Source: Nitrospira sp.
GTDB taxonomy: Bacteria; Nitrospirota; Nitrospiria; Nitrospirales; Nitrospiraceae
Direction of reading: 5' to 3'
Length of the DNA stretch: 53,270 bases
NCBI GenBank assembly: GCA_019636815.1
Contig: JAHBWT010000018.1
Coordinates: 1 to 53,270 of the forward strand
Shown: positions 25,863 through 34,056 of the stretch, one piece after another
Numbering within the stretch: the first letter of the stretch is position 1
Layout: every line of letters begins with the position of its first letter
Translations under genes and position numbers: made by a program
The notes under the pieces: model-generated
What the model saw: only the letters and a program-made list of their open reading frames with translations
What the model was told of the DNA's origin: nothing
Databases searched by the model: none

Positions 25863-26354
25863 CTACTGCGATGAGGTGCTCGTCTCATCGGTGCTCGCCG
25901 TTGCTTCAAGGGCTTTGCGAGCGACTTCCGCCTCCGCGCTATCGGGGTATTGCTCCACAACTCGGTCGAACATAAGCCGTGCCTTTTCGAGATCCCCTAA
26001 CTTGTCGTAGGTCTGGCCGAGTTTTAGCGTAGCAGCCGCCAGCTTAGGGCTGAGCGGGTAATTCGACGCGACATCATGAAACGACTTTAACGCGTCCCGG
26101 TACCGCCTCATGCGATACTGACATTCTCCGATCCAATATTGCGCATTGGCTGCCAGCGCGGATTGACCGTGCAACTCCAGGAACAACTGAAAACCCGCCA
26201 TCGCTGCCGCGTAATCGCGGTGTTTAAATTCATCCATCACCCGATCATAGAGTCGACGCGTCGAATCTTGCCGCTGTGTAGAGACTGCGAATGACAGGCT
26301 TGCGGAGGTAAGTATAAGCAGGAGTATGACGATGGTGATGCTTTGCCGAACCAT
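25863..26354 (-). CDS. CpoB/YbgF-like periplasmic TPR protein
   Basis: A 163-residue protein with a signal peptide (SITIVILLLILTSASLSFAV) and three TPR-like repeats (YAAAMAGFQLFLELHGQSAL, YRDALKSFHDVASNYPLSPK, ARLMFDRVVEQYPDS). This is the YbgF C-terminal domain. In E. coli CpoB links Tol-Pal and cell-wall synthesis, but no tol-pal genes are near. It lacks the N-terminal coiled coil of full CpoB. ATG 26354 has GGAGG 6 nt upstream. Confidence 0.82.
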   Translation of the reverse strand: MVRQSITIVILLLILTSASLSFAVSTQRQDSTRRLYDRVMDEFKHRDYAAAMAGFQLFLELHGQSALAANAQYWIGECQYRMRRYRDALKSFHDVASNYPLSPKLAAATLKLGQTYDKLGDLEKARLMFDRVVEQYPDSAEAEVARKALEATASTDETSTSSQ

Positions 26355-26575
26355 ACCATTCCTCCATCTGCTCAACGGCACTTGAACGGTTAAGCTACGC
26401 AATGACTATGCCATGAGACATGGTGCCTCCTGACAAAACCCCATCGAGTAGCACGATGTTAAGAAAAAATTGCACCACCCAGACCAAGGGATGTTTCATG
26501 AGCGTGCTACGTAAGGACACAGAATTGTACGAACCTGAGCTTCTCTATACTTTATGCGATGCGCCATGCTTTCGA
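26355..26575. other. Intergenic gap upstream of the CpoB-like gene
   Basis: No gene seen. GTAGCAC (26444-26450) and GTGCTAC (26503-26509) form a widely spaced inverted repeat of unknown meaning. Confidence 0.35.
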
Positions 26576-27514
26576 TTAGTGTGTATCCGGAGTTGATGGC
26601 AACTGTGTGGATTGTAAGTCGTTCGGAATGTGAAACTGAAAGGAGCTGCCGCCTTGCTGTTTAGCGCGATACATGGCCGCATCAGCATGCTTCAATAACT
26701 CATCAACATCGTGATCGTCGGTCGGATAGATGGTAATCCCGATACTGATTCCGATCAACGCCTGGTGGGTGTCGATCTGAAAAGGCTGCGCCAGTGATTT
26801 CGTGATTCGTTCTGCCACCGGCACGATGTCCCTTTCGCACATCAGACCTTCCAGAATAATGGTGAACTCATCTCCACCCATACGTGCGACGGTGTCCACC
26901 TCGCGTACACACTCGTGGAGGCGCTCGGCAACCAACTTCAAGAGCTGATCGCCGACGTTGTGCCCCAGGGTGTCATTCACAGGCTTGAAGCGGTCGAGAT
27001 CGAGCAGCATCAGGCCAAGCGGTTGTTGGAGCCGCTTGCTCCGAGCCATGGCCTGAATGAGACGATCGCGAAACAATGTCCGGTTCACAAGACCGGTCAA
27101 CTGATCATACTGGGCGAGATAGGTCAACCGCTGTTCGGCTCGTTTGCGTTCAATGGCATACCGGATCGAGCGTGCCAACAGCTCCGATTGCCGCTCTCCC
27201 TTGACGAGGTAATCCTGCGCCCCGTTTTGGACAGCCTGTAACGCAAGAGTTTCATCGCTGAGCCCACTCAGCACGATAATGGCAATCGTCGGGTTGGCGG
27301 CTTGCATTTGGCGCACAGTTGAAAGTCCATCGCCATCCGGAAGCGAAAGATCCAAGAGAACGGCATCAAATCGAGCCTGAGCCAGAAACGTAAAGGCGTC
27401 ACTCAAACGGCTGACATGGGTAATTTCGAATTGTTCCAAACTCCATTCTGCCAGAATGTCCTGGGTGAGACGAGCATCGATGTCATTATCTTCCACCAAT
27501 AGAACTTTGACCAT
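26576..27514 (-). CDS. Response regulator with GGDEF diguanylate cyclase domain
   Basis: A 312-residue protein. The N-terminal receiver domain has EDND acidic pocket residues, phospho-acceptor Asp in VLLDLSLPDGDG and the KGE switch Lys (YLVKGE). The C-terminal GGDEF domain carries YDQLTGLVNRTLFRDRL and RMGGDEFTI, so the active site is intact. RxxD (REVD) stands five residues before GGDEF, the allosteric product-inhibition I-site. It should make c-di-GMP in response to a histidine kinase, which is not in the window. ATG 27514 begins MVKVLLVEDND. Confidence 0.93.
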   Translation of the reverse strand: MVKVLLVEDNDIDARLTQDILAEWSLEQFEITHVSRLSDAFTFLAQARFDAVLLDLSLPDGDGLSTVRQMQAANPTIAIIVLSGLSDETLALQAVQNGAQDYLVKGERQSELLARSIRYAIERKRAEQRLTYLAQYDQLTGLVNRTLFRDRLIQAMARSKRLQQPLGLMLLDLDRFKPVNDTLGHNVGDQLLKLVAERLHECVREVDTVARMGGDEFTIILEGLMCERDIVPVAERITKSLAQPFQIDTHQALIGISIGITIYPTDDHDVDELLKHADAAMYRAKQQGGSSFQFHIPNDLQSTQLPSTPDTH

Positions 27515-27586
27515 CGTGCGCTCGCGGGACCAATTCTTCACGCCCTGATTATTCAGCCGTGGGACCTATAATAAGTATAGCCGAAG

Positions 27587-27706
27587 ATGCGCATCCAACA
27601 AGCGAATCGCAGAAGCGATCGCATGAGCCGGGAATACCTCATTGCCTTCTTGCAACGCGGACAATGGCTGGAAATCTTGAACGGTCAATTCTCCTTGGAT
27701 GACTGA
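27587..27706 (+). CDS. Candidate 39-residue small ORF
   Basis: An open frame from ATG 27587 (or 27623, MSREYLIAFLQRGQWLEI) to TGA 27706, with a good TATAAT at 27567-27572 and a weak CTGATT 16 bp upstream. No clear Shine-Dalgarno for 27587. The peptide is compact, amphipathic and ends acidic. It could be a genuine small protein or chance; there is no other gene in 27515-27824. Confidence 0.25.
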   Translation: MRIQQANRRSDRMSREYLIAFLQRGQWLEILNGQFSLDD

Positions 27707-27824
27707 GCTGCCTAAGTTCAATCAAGATTCTGCCATCCCGTCAGACACTCTCACGGTTGAGCTCGCCAACAGATTGCTAATGGGGAAAATGGGGAAGAGG
27801 AGGAGATTGAGAGAAACAAGTCTA

Positions 27825-28166
27825 TCAGGAACCGCGATGAAGAATGGAAGGACTCTGTAAGTAAATCCCGGTCGGACCCTGCTCCGGACCTATTCCTCCC
27901 TCACAGGCATAACCGGGTTCAAAAGGCCATAACAGCGAAAGGCCCACGGCGTTTCCTCGTATATGAACATATCGCAATGTCACGCCCATGCGCGCAGCAT
28001 CATCCTTTACCATTGCGGTGCATGCGCCCGGCGTAAATCCACGTCGTGAGATGAGGAGAGGTTCTCCCGAGGTTCCTACAATAGTAAATTCACTGGCGCA
28101 GCCCACTATTCCCCCTGAAACCAAGAGCACACCAATGAGAAGTCTCATGAGTGTTTGAGATGTCAT
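27825..28166 (-). CDS. Small putative lipoprotein
   Basis: A 113-residue protein with a lipoprotein signal (LLIGVLLVSGGIVGC, lipobox IVGC). The mature part contains FTIVGTSGEPLLISRRGFTP and three more Cys. No family recognised. ATG 28166 has GGAG 11 nt upstream; ATG 28148 is an alternative that would give a shorter signal peptide. Confidence 0.65.
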   Translation of the reverse strand: MTSQTLMRLLIGVLLVSGGIVGCASEFTIVGTSGEPLLISRRGFTPGACTAMVKDDAARMGVTLRYVHIRGNAVGLSLLWPFEPGYACEGGIGPEQGPTGIYLQSPSILHRGS

Positions 28167-28545
28167 TGGAATTTGGGCTCCATGGAACACCGAAGTCGAC
28201 CTTGAATACACAATAGATACGCCAGACCATAACACGAAAACTAGTTTTCAATCGAGTGCCCGACAAGTTTTGCTCGAACTCTCCGACGACCTCCAAAACG
28301 ACAAAGTGCGGCATACATGGCGAAACGCACTTCAGAAAGTAACGGAGAGTTCCGTTACAAGAAGCCAACCGGAAAGATTTGCCGCCCTTCCTGCAAAACT
28401 TTCCATTCAGGTATGCCATGTCGCCAGGCATGGAGCGATCCGAGGTCGATTATCGTACATGTTTCTCTGGCACGGAAGTTGAGGAGAGCAATCTGGTTTT
28501 ATTACTGCCGTAGCTGGTGCTCGGCTTAGCAGAGGGGCTTGTTTC
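28167..28545. other. Gap upstream of the ZorA-like gene
   Basis: This 379-bp stretch shows no supported gene, RNA or repeat. Open frames on both strands look like noise. It must contain the promoter of the ZorAB-like pair; GAGGGG (28531-28536) is the RBS of ATG 28546. Confidence 0.45.
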
Positions 28546-29730
28546 ATGGATGTGGGATATGTTCTTGGAGATCTTTGGTTGGTTCTAAGTCAAGATGTAA
28601 CCATTATCGGCGGTGTTCAGAGTCCGATGTTGAGCTGCGTCGGTGCCGCAGGAATCCTTGCCCTATGTCTGTGGCAGAGCACGATGCTCCTCCGAGGCCG
28701 ATTCACGCTTCGACGGGCCTTAGCCAGGTTCCACTCCTCGGTCTTACCTCTGGTTGTCGCGCGGCAACGGGCTGCCAAGGATTGGCTTATTAATCCAACC
28801 GTGGCCACGAAGCGAGTGAGTCCTAAGGAAATGCCGGAGACGCGACGCGATCTCGACGATCTCCAAGTCCTCGATCGTGCTCTTCGCGCTGAACCGGCCT
28901 TGGCGAACGAATGGCTTTCGTACCGCAAGACGTTGGCGGTGGAGCAGTCCGTATGGTTTCTCGATCCGACGGTCCAAAGTCAGCGATCGGCCACCGAATT
29001 CTTTTCCTTTGAAGTCCTCTGTGCGAGTCAGCTCAACATCCGCTTCTACAGGCAACTTCCCTCATTCCTGACGGGCATGGGGTTGCTCTTTACCTTTATT
29101 GCCATTCTGATCGGTCTCAGCAAACTCCATGCGAACGGATCTCAAATCGAAGGGATTCAAGGCCTTATCAATGGGCTGTCCGGAAAGTTCGTGACGTCAA
29201 TCGTCGGCTTGGCCTGCGCGAATGCCTTCACGTTTCTGGAAACTTCAGTATGGCACAGTCTGGAAGGCAAGCACCGAACCTGTATATCTCTTTTAGATGA
29301 ACTGTTCCCCCGGAAAGCCGAAGACCATCATACCCAGCCCTCTCAATTGGGGAGGAGAGCTCCTGATTCCTCGATTACGCCAATCGGAAATGATGGGACA
29401 ATTCAGCTTGCTGAAGGAATACAGCAGCGTCTCAACTCGGCGGTTGCTGCTTTGACTTCCGCTACTCAAGCTCTCACAACACTGAACTCGAGCCAGTCGC
29501 CAATGAAACTGGATGATCTCCCCGGTGAGATCGCACATGAAGTTCAGCGTGCCGTGAGGCCGATTATGAAACCTTTGCTGGAGGCGATCCAGGACCTCAC
29601 CCGTTCGATCAATAGCCAATCTACCTCGGTGCAACTCTCACAAGCTGAAATCGAAACAATGTTCCACGAACTTAAGAGCCACACCCACAAAGCTGCCGAA
29701 GACAAGGTGCGGAGTCGAGGGAACGGATGA
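28546..29730 (+). CDS. ZorA-like MotA/TolQ/ExbB proton-channel protein
   Basis: A 394-residue inner-membrane protein of the MotA/TolQ/ExbB superfamily. A first helix is at ~29-49. The diagnostic pair follows: PSFLTGMGLLFTFIAILIGL (~172-191) and GLSGKFVTSIVGLACANAFT (~210-229), with the invariant small and Thr/Ser residues of the ion path. A cytoplasmic tail (~240-394) has heptad-like segments (IQQRLNSAVAALTSATQALT) suggesting a coiled coil. The layout resembles ZorA of the Zorya phage defence system, though the tail is much shorter. The next gene overlaps by 4 bp and encodes the MotB/ZorB-like partner. TolQ is less likely because of the long pre-TM2 cytoplasmic region and tail. Confidence 0.8.
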   Translation: MDVGYVLGDLWLVLSQDVTIIGGVQSPMLSCVGAAGILALCLWQSTMLLRGRFTLRRALARFHSSVLPLVVARQRAAKDWLINPTVATKRVSPKEMPETRRDLDDLQVLDRALRAEPALANEWLSYRKTLAVEQSVWFLDPTVQSQRSATEFFSFEVLCASQLNIRFYRQLPSFLTGMGLLFTFIAILIGLSKLHANGSQIEGIQGLINGLSGKFVTSIVGLACANAFTFLETSVWHSLEGKHRTCISLLDELFPRKAEDHHTQPSQLGRRAPDSSITPIGNDGTIQLAEGIQQRLNSAVAALTSATQALTTLNSSQSPMKLDDLPGEIAHEVQRAVRPIMKPLLEAIQDLTRSINSQSTSVQLSQAEIETMFHELKSHTHKAAEDKVRSRGNG

Positions 29731-30359
29731 AGGCGACGTTTAGACCAGACCCGTATGAGGGGTCGTCTGTCCTGACAAACGGGGTTGTAGATCTCATGAC
29801 CTCCCTTGCCGTGATCTTCATTCTGTTGTTCGCGGCGTATATCACACGAGTAGACGATGGAACGGCCGATCCGGTTCCAAGCCGTTCGACTCCGACAGAG
29901 AGCGAATCAACGTGGGATATACGGACGTCCACTTCGGAATCCAGAGGGCCTAGCATACTGGCCGTAACTGTACCGGACGCCGCACTACAGTTTGATTTTG
30001 GAAAGAGCGTCCTCTTGCCGTCATCAGAGGCATTCCTGTCAGGGGCCATGCCTCACTACGCGTCGATGATCTGTGGTCCTGGAGGACAGGATGTCGAGGC
30101 TTTTGTTATTGAAGGATACACCGACGATCTTGGAGACGATGTGCATAACTTACGACTGAGCCAGGAACGATCCTTTGCGGTCCTGGCGAAAAGCCTGGAA
30201 GTCATCCACGAGCGACTTCCCTGGGCCTACGAGTGCTTCTTGCAAAAAGCCACGGCCAACGGGCGTGGAAGGCAAAATCTGCTGCGAAATGAAACAGGGT
30301 ATCCCGACCGCGATAAAAGCCGTCGTGTCATGTTTAAAATCCACAAGCGCCCGGCCTAA
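29727..30359 (+). CDS. ZorB-like MotB/OmpA-domain stator partner
   Basis: A 210-residue protein with one membrane helix (GVVDLMTSLAVIFILLFAAY, ~19-38). Its Asp22 sits at the position of the proton-carrying Asp of MotB/ZorB. The periplasmic OmpA-like peptidoglycan-binding domain spans ~80-207 (LQFDFGKSVLLPSSEAFL, IEGYTDDLGDDVHNLRLSQ, ERSFAVLA). It overlaps the ZorA-like gene by 4 bp (ATGA), so the two form an operon. A five-to-two stator powered by the proton gradient is the family expectation. No zorC, zorD or zorE gene follows: rsmA converges from the right. Confidence 0.82.
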   Translation: MKATFRPDPYEGSSVLTNGVVDLMTSLAVIFILLFAAYITRVDDGTADPVPSRSTPTESESTWDIRTSTSESRGPSILAVTVPDAALQFDFGKSVLLPSSEAFLSGAMPHYASMICGPGGQDVEAFVIEGYTDDLGDDVHNLRLSQERSFAVLAKSLEVIHERLPWAYECFLQKATANGRGRQNLLRNETGYPDRDKSRRVMFKIHKRPA

Positions 30360-30461
30360 GGTATTGGACGCTGAACGTCGCACAAATACAAGCGCCAGCA
30401 TGGCGACATGCAATGGCATCGATTCGAATTTCAACAGGTGAACACTTCAGGGGAGCGCATC

Positions 30462-31286
30462 TTATTGCCGACGAGGGGAGGGGAGGAGCGAACCATGGAA
30501 GCGGTCGCTTAATGCAATGAACTCATCAAGGGAAAGGGTTTCGGCTCGAATGGAAAGGGGGAAATGAAGTGCGGCCAATGCCGATTCTACGTGCTTCGGA
30601 TCGTACTCCTGCTTCTTCAGTGAATTGACCAGCGTCTTGCGGCGATGCGCAAAGGCTGCTCTCACGAATGTTGCGAACTGGTCTCGGCCTTCTCTCGTCT
30701 GCTTCATCCGATCCGTAGTCCGTAGCAACACGACGGCAGAGTCAACATCCGGTCTAGGGCGGAAACATTGCGGCGAGACCTTGAAGGCTTTGGTGATGTC
30801 AGCTGAGTATTGAGCCATAACGGACAAGACTCCGTAGACTGAGCTTCCAGATTTCGCGACCAATCGGTCGGCGACTTCATTTTGGAGCATCAGCACCAGT
30901 CGAGGGACACGATGAGCCTGCTCAAGCAGACGAAAAAGAAGGGGAGTCGACAGATAATATGGAAGATTCGCGACCACGATGGTACCGATCGGAAGGTGCT
31001 CGATCGGATACGTCATCGCGTCGCCGAGAACCAATGTGAGATTCTGAAACCGAGATTGTCGTTCGGTTACGTACGCATGGAGTCGAGGATCGATTTCAAT
31101 GGCCGTGACATGACCGGCGGATCGACACAGCGCTTCCGTCAAGATGCCCCGGCCCGGTCCGATTTCTAACACGCTATCAGTCAGAGATAATTCGGCCAGT
31201 GCAATGATCTTGCGGACGATGTTGGGATCGATAAGAAAATTCTGTCCGAGGTGCTTCAGGGCTGTAGGGGGAGGCAAAACGCCCAC
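30462..31286 (-). CDS. rsmA: 16S rRNA dimethyladenosine transferase
   Basis: A 274-residue KsgA/RsmA: HLGQNFLIDPNIVRKI, SAM-binding VLEIGPGRGILTEAL, acidic loop AIEIDPRL, GDAMTY and the catalytic NLPYY motif. C-terminal FRPRPDVDSAVV is typical. It dimethylates two adenosines near the 3' end of 16S rRNA. GTG 31286 is preferred; TTG 31292, overlapping the upstream stop (TTGA), is possible. Last gene of a five-gene minus-strand operon. Confidence 0.95.
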   Translation of the reverse strand: MGVLPPPTALKHLGQNFLIDPNIVRKIIALAELSLTDSVLEIGPGRGILTEALCRSAGHVTAIEIDPRLHAYVTERQSRFQNLTLVLGDAMTYPIEHLPIGTIVVANLPYYLSTPLLFRLLEQAHRVPRLVLMLQNEVADRLVAKSGSSVYGVLSVMAQYSADITKAFKVSPQCFRPRPDVDSAVVLLRTTDRMKQTREGRDQFATFVRAAFAHRRKTLVNSLKKQEYDPKHVESALAALHFPLSIRAETLSLDEFIALSDRFHGSLLPSPRRQ

Positions 31287-31288
31287 CG

Positions 31289-31606
31289 TCAACTCTTGGA
31301 CAAGGGAGAGGAGGACAGCTGTTTGGCCAGCGTCAGCAGCGGCACGCGGTAACAGGCCACAAGATCGGTAAATTCTTCGATCATATCGTTGGTGAACGAA
31401 GGTCCTGGTTGGATACCGGCGAATGCGGTGCCCTGTTGATGGCCGACCGCGTTCGAGATGAGCGCAGCAGTATGTGCTTTCCATTTCATGATGCGTTCGG
31501 TCCCGGCGACGGTATTCAGATCTTCAAGGGTCTGATTCGCCAGAGCCTCCAGTTCCTCAAGTTGCCGGAGAATGATGGAAAGGCCAGCCGGCGTGTCAAG
31601 CGACAT
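31289..31606 (-). CDS. Small helical hypothetical protein in the pdxA-rsmA operon
   Basis: A 105-residue, mostly helical protein (LSIILRQLEELEALANQTLE, FTDLVACYRVPLLTLAKQLS). No family recognised. It overlaps the pdxA stop by 11 bp if ATG 31606 is used; ATG 31630 gives a slightly longer form. It is squeezed between pdxA and rsmA with overlaps at both ends, which supports expression. Confidence 0.65.
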   Translation of the reverse strand: MSLDTPAGLSIILRQLEELEALANQTLEDLNTVAGTERIMKWKAHTAALISNAVGHQQGTAFAGIQPGPSFTNDMIEEFTDLVACYRVPLLTLAKQLSSSPLSKS

Positions 31607-32669
31607 GTCTGGACGATCCTTTCCGGGCATACCGTTGTTCGGCCTTGAGTTGCGCAATATTTGCGGCCAGCTTCATGGCCTCTATGAGACTCCCTGGATC
31701 GGCCATTCCTTTCCCCACTATGTCAAAGGCGGTTCCATGATCGACCGAGGTTCGTATAATGGGTAGCCCTACGGTGAGATTGACACAAGTTCCAAACGCA
31801 ACGAGTTTCAGCGGAATCAAACCTTGATCATGGTAGAGGGCGACGATGCCATCGTAGTGGCCTTTTGCGGCTTTTCCAAATAACGTATCGGCCGGCAGAG
31901 GATCGCTTGCCAGAATGCCCTGCTGTTGGGCGGCACGTGCGGCTGGAAGAACGACGCGGGCTTCTTCGTCGCCGAACAAGCCATGTTCCCCCGCATGGGG
32001 ATTAAGAGCAGCCACTCCGATTTTTGGTCGTTTGATTCTGAACAAGGTCGTCAATGCCAGTTGAGCCAAGCGAATCGCCTTTTCGATTTTCGCTTGAGTG
32101 AGCGCCGATGAGAGCTCTCTGATCGCGACATGAGTCGTGACGAACATGATCCGTAACGGTCCCCCCACGATCATCATGCCGGACTCATTCGCGTGGGTCA
32201 GATCTGCCAGCAATTCGGTATGCCCCGGGTAGTGACAGCCGGCCATATTGATGGCTTCCTTGTTGATGGGAGCCGTTACCATCGCATCGATACAACCCAG
32301 TCGAGCCAATTCGACGGCTTTCTTGATGAAGATGACCGATGCCGTGCCAGTTTCGGCAGCCGCGCGGCCTGGTCTGAATGTTAGCAAAGGTGTCTCCAAA
32401 GGGTCCAGCACGGCGACTGATCCCCGTCGGGGGAGAGAGAGCTCGTGACTCTGAACAGGGCGTACGGTCAACCTGAGTCTCAAAGCTTTGATCGTTCGTT
32501 CCATTATCGGAAACGAGCCGATCACGATCGATCGGCAAACGCGCTGCAAGCGAGGTTGTGCTAGAGCTTTAGCGATGACTTCGGGACCGATACCGGCCGG
32601 ATCCCCCATCGTGATTCCCAGCAAGGGGAGGGAGGACTGACGCCGGGATGATGGCGATTTAGTTGGCAT
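31596..32669 (-). CDS. pdxA: 4-hydroxythreonine-4-phosphate dehydrogenase
   Basis: A 357-residue PdxA: GITMGDPAGIGPEVIAKAL at the N-terminus, VTAPINKEAINMAG, HYPGHTELLAD with metal-ligand His, ALNPHAGEHGLFG, ALYHDQGLIPLK and VGLPIIRTSVDHGTAFD. It catalyses an NAD-dependent step of pyridoxal phosphate synthesis. The start overlaps the antiporter gene end by 11 bp. Confidence 0.96.
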   Translation of the reverse strand: MPTKSPSSRRQSSLPLLGITMGDPAGIGPEVIAKALAQPRLQRVCRSIVIGSFPIMERTIKALRLRLTVRPVQSHELSLPRRGSVAVLDPLETPLLTFRPGRAAAETGTASVIFIKKAVELARLGCIDAMVTAPINKEAINMAGCHYPGHTELLADLTHANESGMMIVGGPLRIMFVTTHVAIRELSSALTQAKIEKAIRLAQLALTTLFRIKRPKIGVAALNPHAGEHGLFGDEEARVVLPAARAAQQQGILASDPLPADTLFGKAAKGHYDGIVALYHDQGLIPLKLVAFGTCVNLTVGLPIIRTSVDHGTAFDIVGKGMADPGSLIEAMKLAANIAQLKAEQRYARKGSSRHVA

Positions 32670-33660
32670 AGAGATGCAGCGTATAGCCGATATAGAATAC
32701 CACCCCCGCCGCGAGCAGCCACGGACGCCACCGGCCTCCGATCAAGATCTGCAACAGACACAGTCCCACGGCTTGCACCGCCAAGACCATGCTCATTAAT
32801 GCCGTCGACGCAATCACCCATTCGGTGCCGATTAATCCAAGGGAAACCGGCAAGGTACCTTGAAATACCATGGCTCCTGTGACATTCGCCACGGCGAGGC
32901 GGTCTTTCTTGCGGTACAGCCAGAGAAAGCTATTGAACATCTCCGGTAACTCAGTGGCGAGGGGTGCGATGAGCAGGGCTAAGATCAACGGGGACATCGC
33001 GAACAGGCCGGCCATCGATTCTGCAGCCATGACAAACAAATGGGCGCCCAATATCAATCCCCCTAAACCCAAGAATGATTGAAGTCCGATCATGGGGTAG
33101 GAGGGTGTGTCGGCAGCTTTGTCGAAAATGAGTGGTTCCAATTCGCTACCTTCTTCTACGCCTGTCGGAGTAAATTTAACTTTCATGTAATAAATGTACA
33201 GACAGACTAATGCCCCGGCGGCGATGAGATGGATAAGCCTGGACGGGCTGAAGGCGCAGCCGAGGGCTATCAGATACCCAAATATAAAAAATGTGAGATC
33301 TGTCATGACTTCTCTGTAATTCAGCTGAAAGCGAGCCGTTCGCTTACCGGCCCGAGCATAGAGCAACACCAGAACCGCCAAAATGGGTAGCACCAGCGTG
33401 CTCAGCATGAATGGTGCGCCTAAAATGGCGCCCAATCCGACTTCGATCTCCTCCTGACTTTCGCCAAAGAAAATTGCGATGATCGGGATTGAAGTTTCAG
33501 GCAAGGTAGTCCCGATCGCCGCAAAGATACTGCCTACGGCGCCTTCGGAAATACCCAGCCGCTTGCCCAGCCATTCGATGGCATTGGTAAAGAGCGCGCA
33601 ACCTCCTAGGGTGATTGCGACAGAGACGAGGAAGAGAAGGACGTAAAACAGAACGGTCAC
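32659..33660 (-). CDS. Cation antiporter of the CaCA family (YrbG-like)
   Basis: A 333-residue membrane protein with ten or so helices and two alpha-repeats: GSIFAAIGTTLPETSIPIIA and ILALLIAPLATELPEMFNSF. These carry the acidic residues of Na+/Ca2+ exchangers of the CaCA superfamily. A central cytoplasmic loop (FTPTGVEEGSELEPL) divides the halves. Substrate is probably Ca2+ or another divalent cation. GTG 33660 overlaps the upstream stop (GTGA), showing translational coupling. Confidence 0.88.
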   Translation of the reverse strand: MTVLFYVLLFLVSVAITLGGCALFTNAIEWLGKRLGISEGAVGSIFAAIGTTLPETSIPIIAIFFGESQEEIEVGLGAILGAPFMLSTLVLPILAVLVLLYARAGKRTARFQLNYREVMTDLTFFIFGYLIALGCAFSPSRLIHLIAAGALVCLYIYYMKVKFTPTGVEEGSELEPLIFDKAADTPSYPMIGLQSFLGLGGLILGAHLFVMAAESMAGLFAMSPLILALLIAPLATELPEMFNSFLWLYRKKDRLAVANVTGAMVFQGTLPVSLGLIGTEWVIASTALMSMVLAVQAVGLCLLQILIGGRWRPWLLAAGVVFYIGYTLHLYAN

Positions 33661-33950
33661 GCACGACCTCGCATGTGTGCCGTATGTCGCTTGCTGGCTC
33701 TACGTCGATAGGCCGCCGTTGCTTCTTCCATGATGGTCTTGAGCGGTCGCCCTGTTCTCTTGGCGATCTTCTTGCAGTCGAGACACTCGGGCGAGGCCTT
33801 TGCCCATCCGGCACCGATATCGACAATTTTCATCCGAACCATTCCACCCAATCGAAATGCAGATGTCGGCCCACTATATACCTCGTCCGGCTCATGCGAA
33901 ATGACCGGGTATCTTACCGAAGGTGCCGGAGAACGGCAATCGCTGTTCAT
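33657..33950 (-). CDS. LarC-like C-terminal fragment
   Basis: A 97-residue protein resembling only the C-terminal end of LarC (DUF111), the nickel-insertion enzyme of the lactate racemase cofactor pathway: MVRMKIVDIGAGWAKASPEC, then LDCKKIAKRTGRPLKTIMEE. Full LarC is ~400 residues, so the catalytic body is absent and a stop lies ~14 codons upstream of the start. It may be a degraded relic or a small stand-alone protein. It is coupled by a 4-bp overlap to the antiporter gene, which suggests it is still translated. Start unclear: ATG 33950, or 33833 with GGTGGA. Confidence 0.6.
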   Translation of the reverse strand: MNSDCRSPAPSVRYPVISHEPDEVYSGPTSAFRLGGMVRMKIVDIGAGWAKASPECLDCKKIAKRTGRPLKTIMEEATAAYRRRASKRHTAHMRGRA

Positions 33951-34056
33951 TAGTTGAAGCTTCGTTGACAGTCGAGAGGTGCTATGTTATCCCCCTAGCA
34001 ATGCAGCTGTGTTGTGAAGACCACGCATCCCGCCGAGCCCCTCTGGGTATCTCACG

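Noticed and set aside
25829..25882. Terminator between the DUF2726 and CpoB-like genes
   Set aside because: The CGAGCAC/GTGCTCG arms are 40 nt apart and lack a T-run; the right arm lies in the coding end of the CpoB-like gene.
28090..28541. Overlapping open frames upstream of the ZorA-like gene
   Set aside because: Composition and frame content look random, and no RBS or domain is visible.
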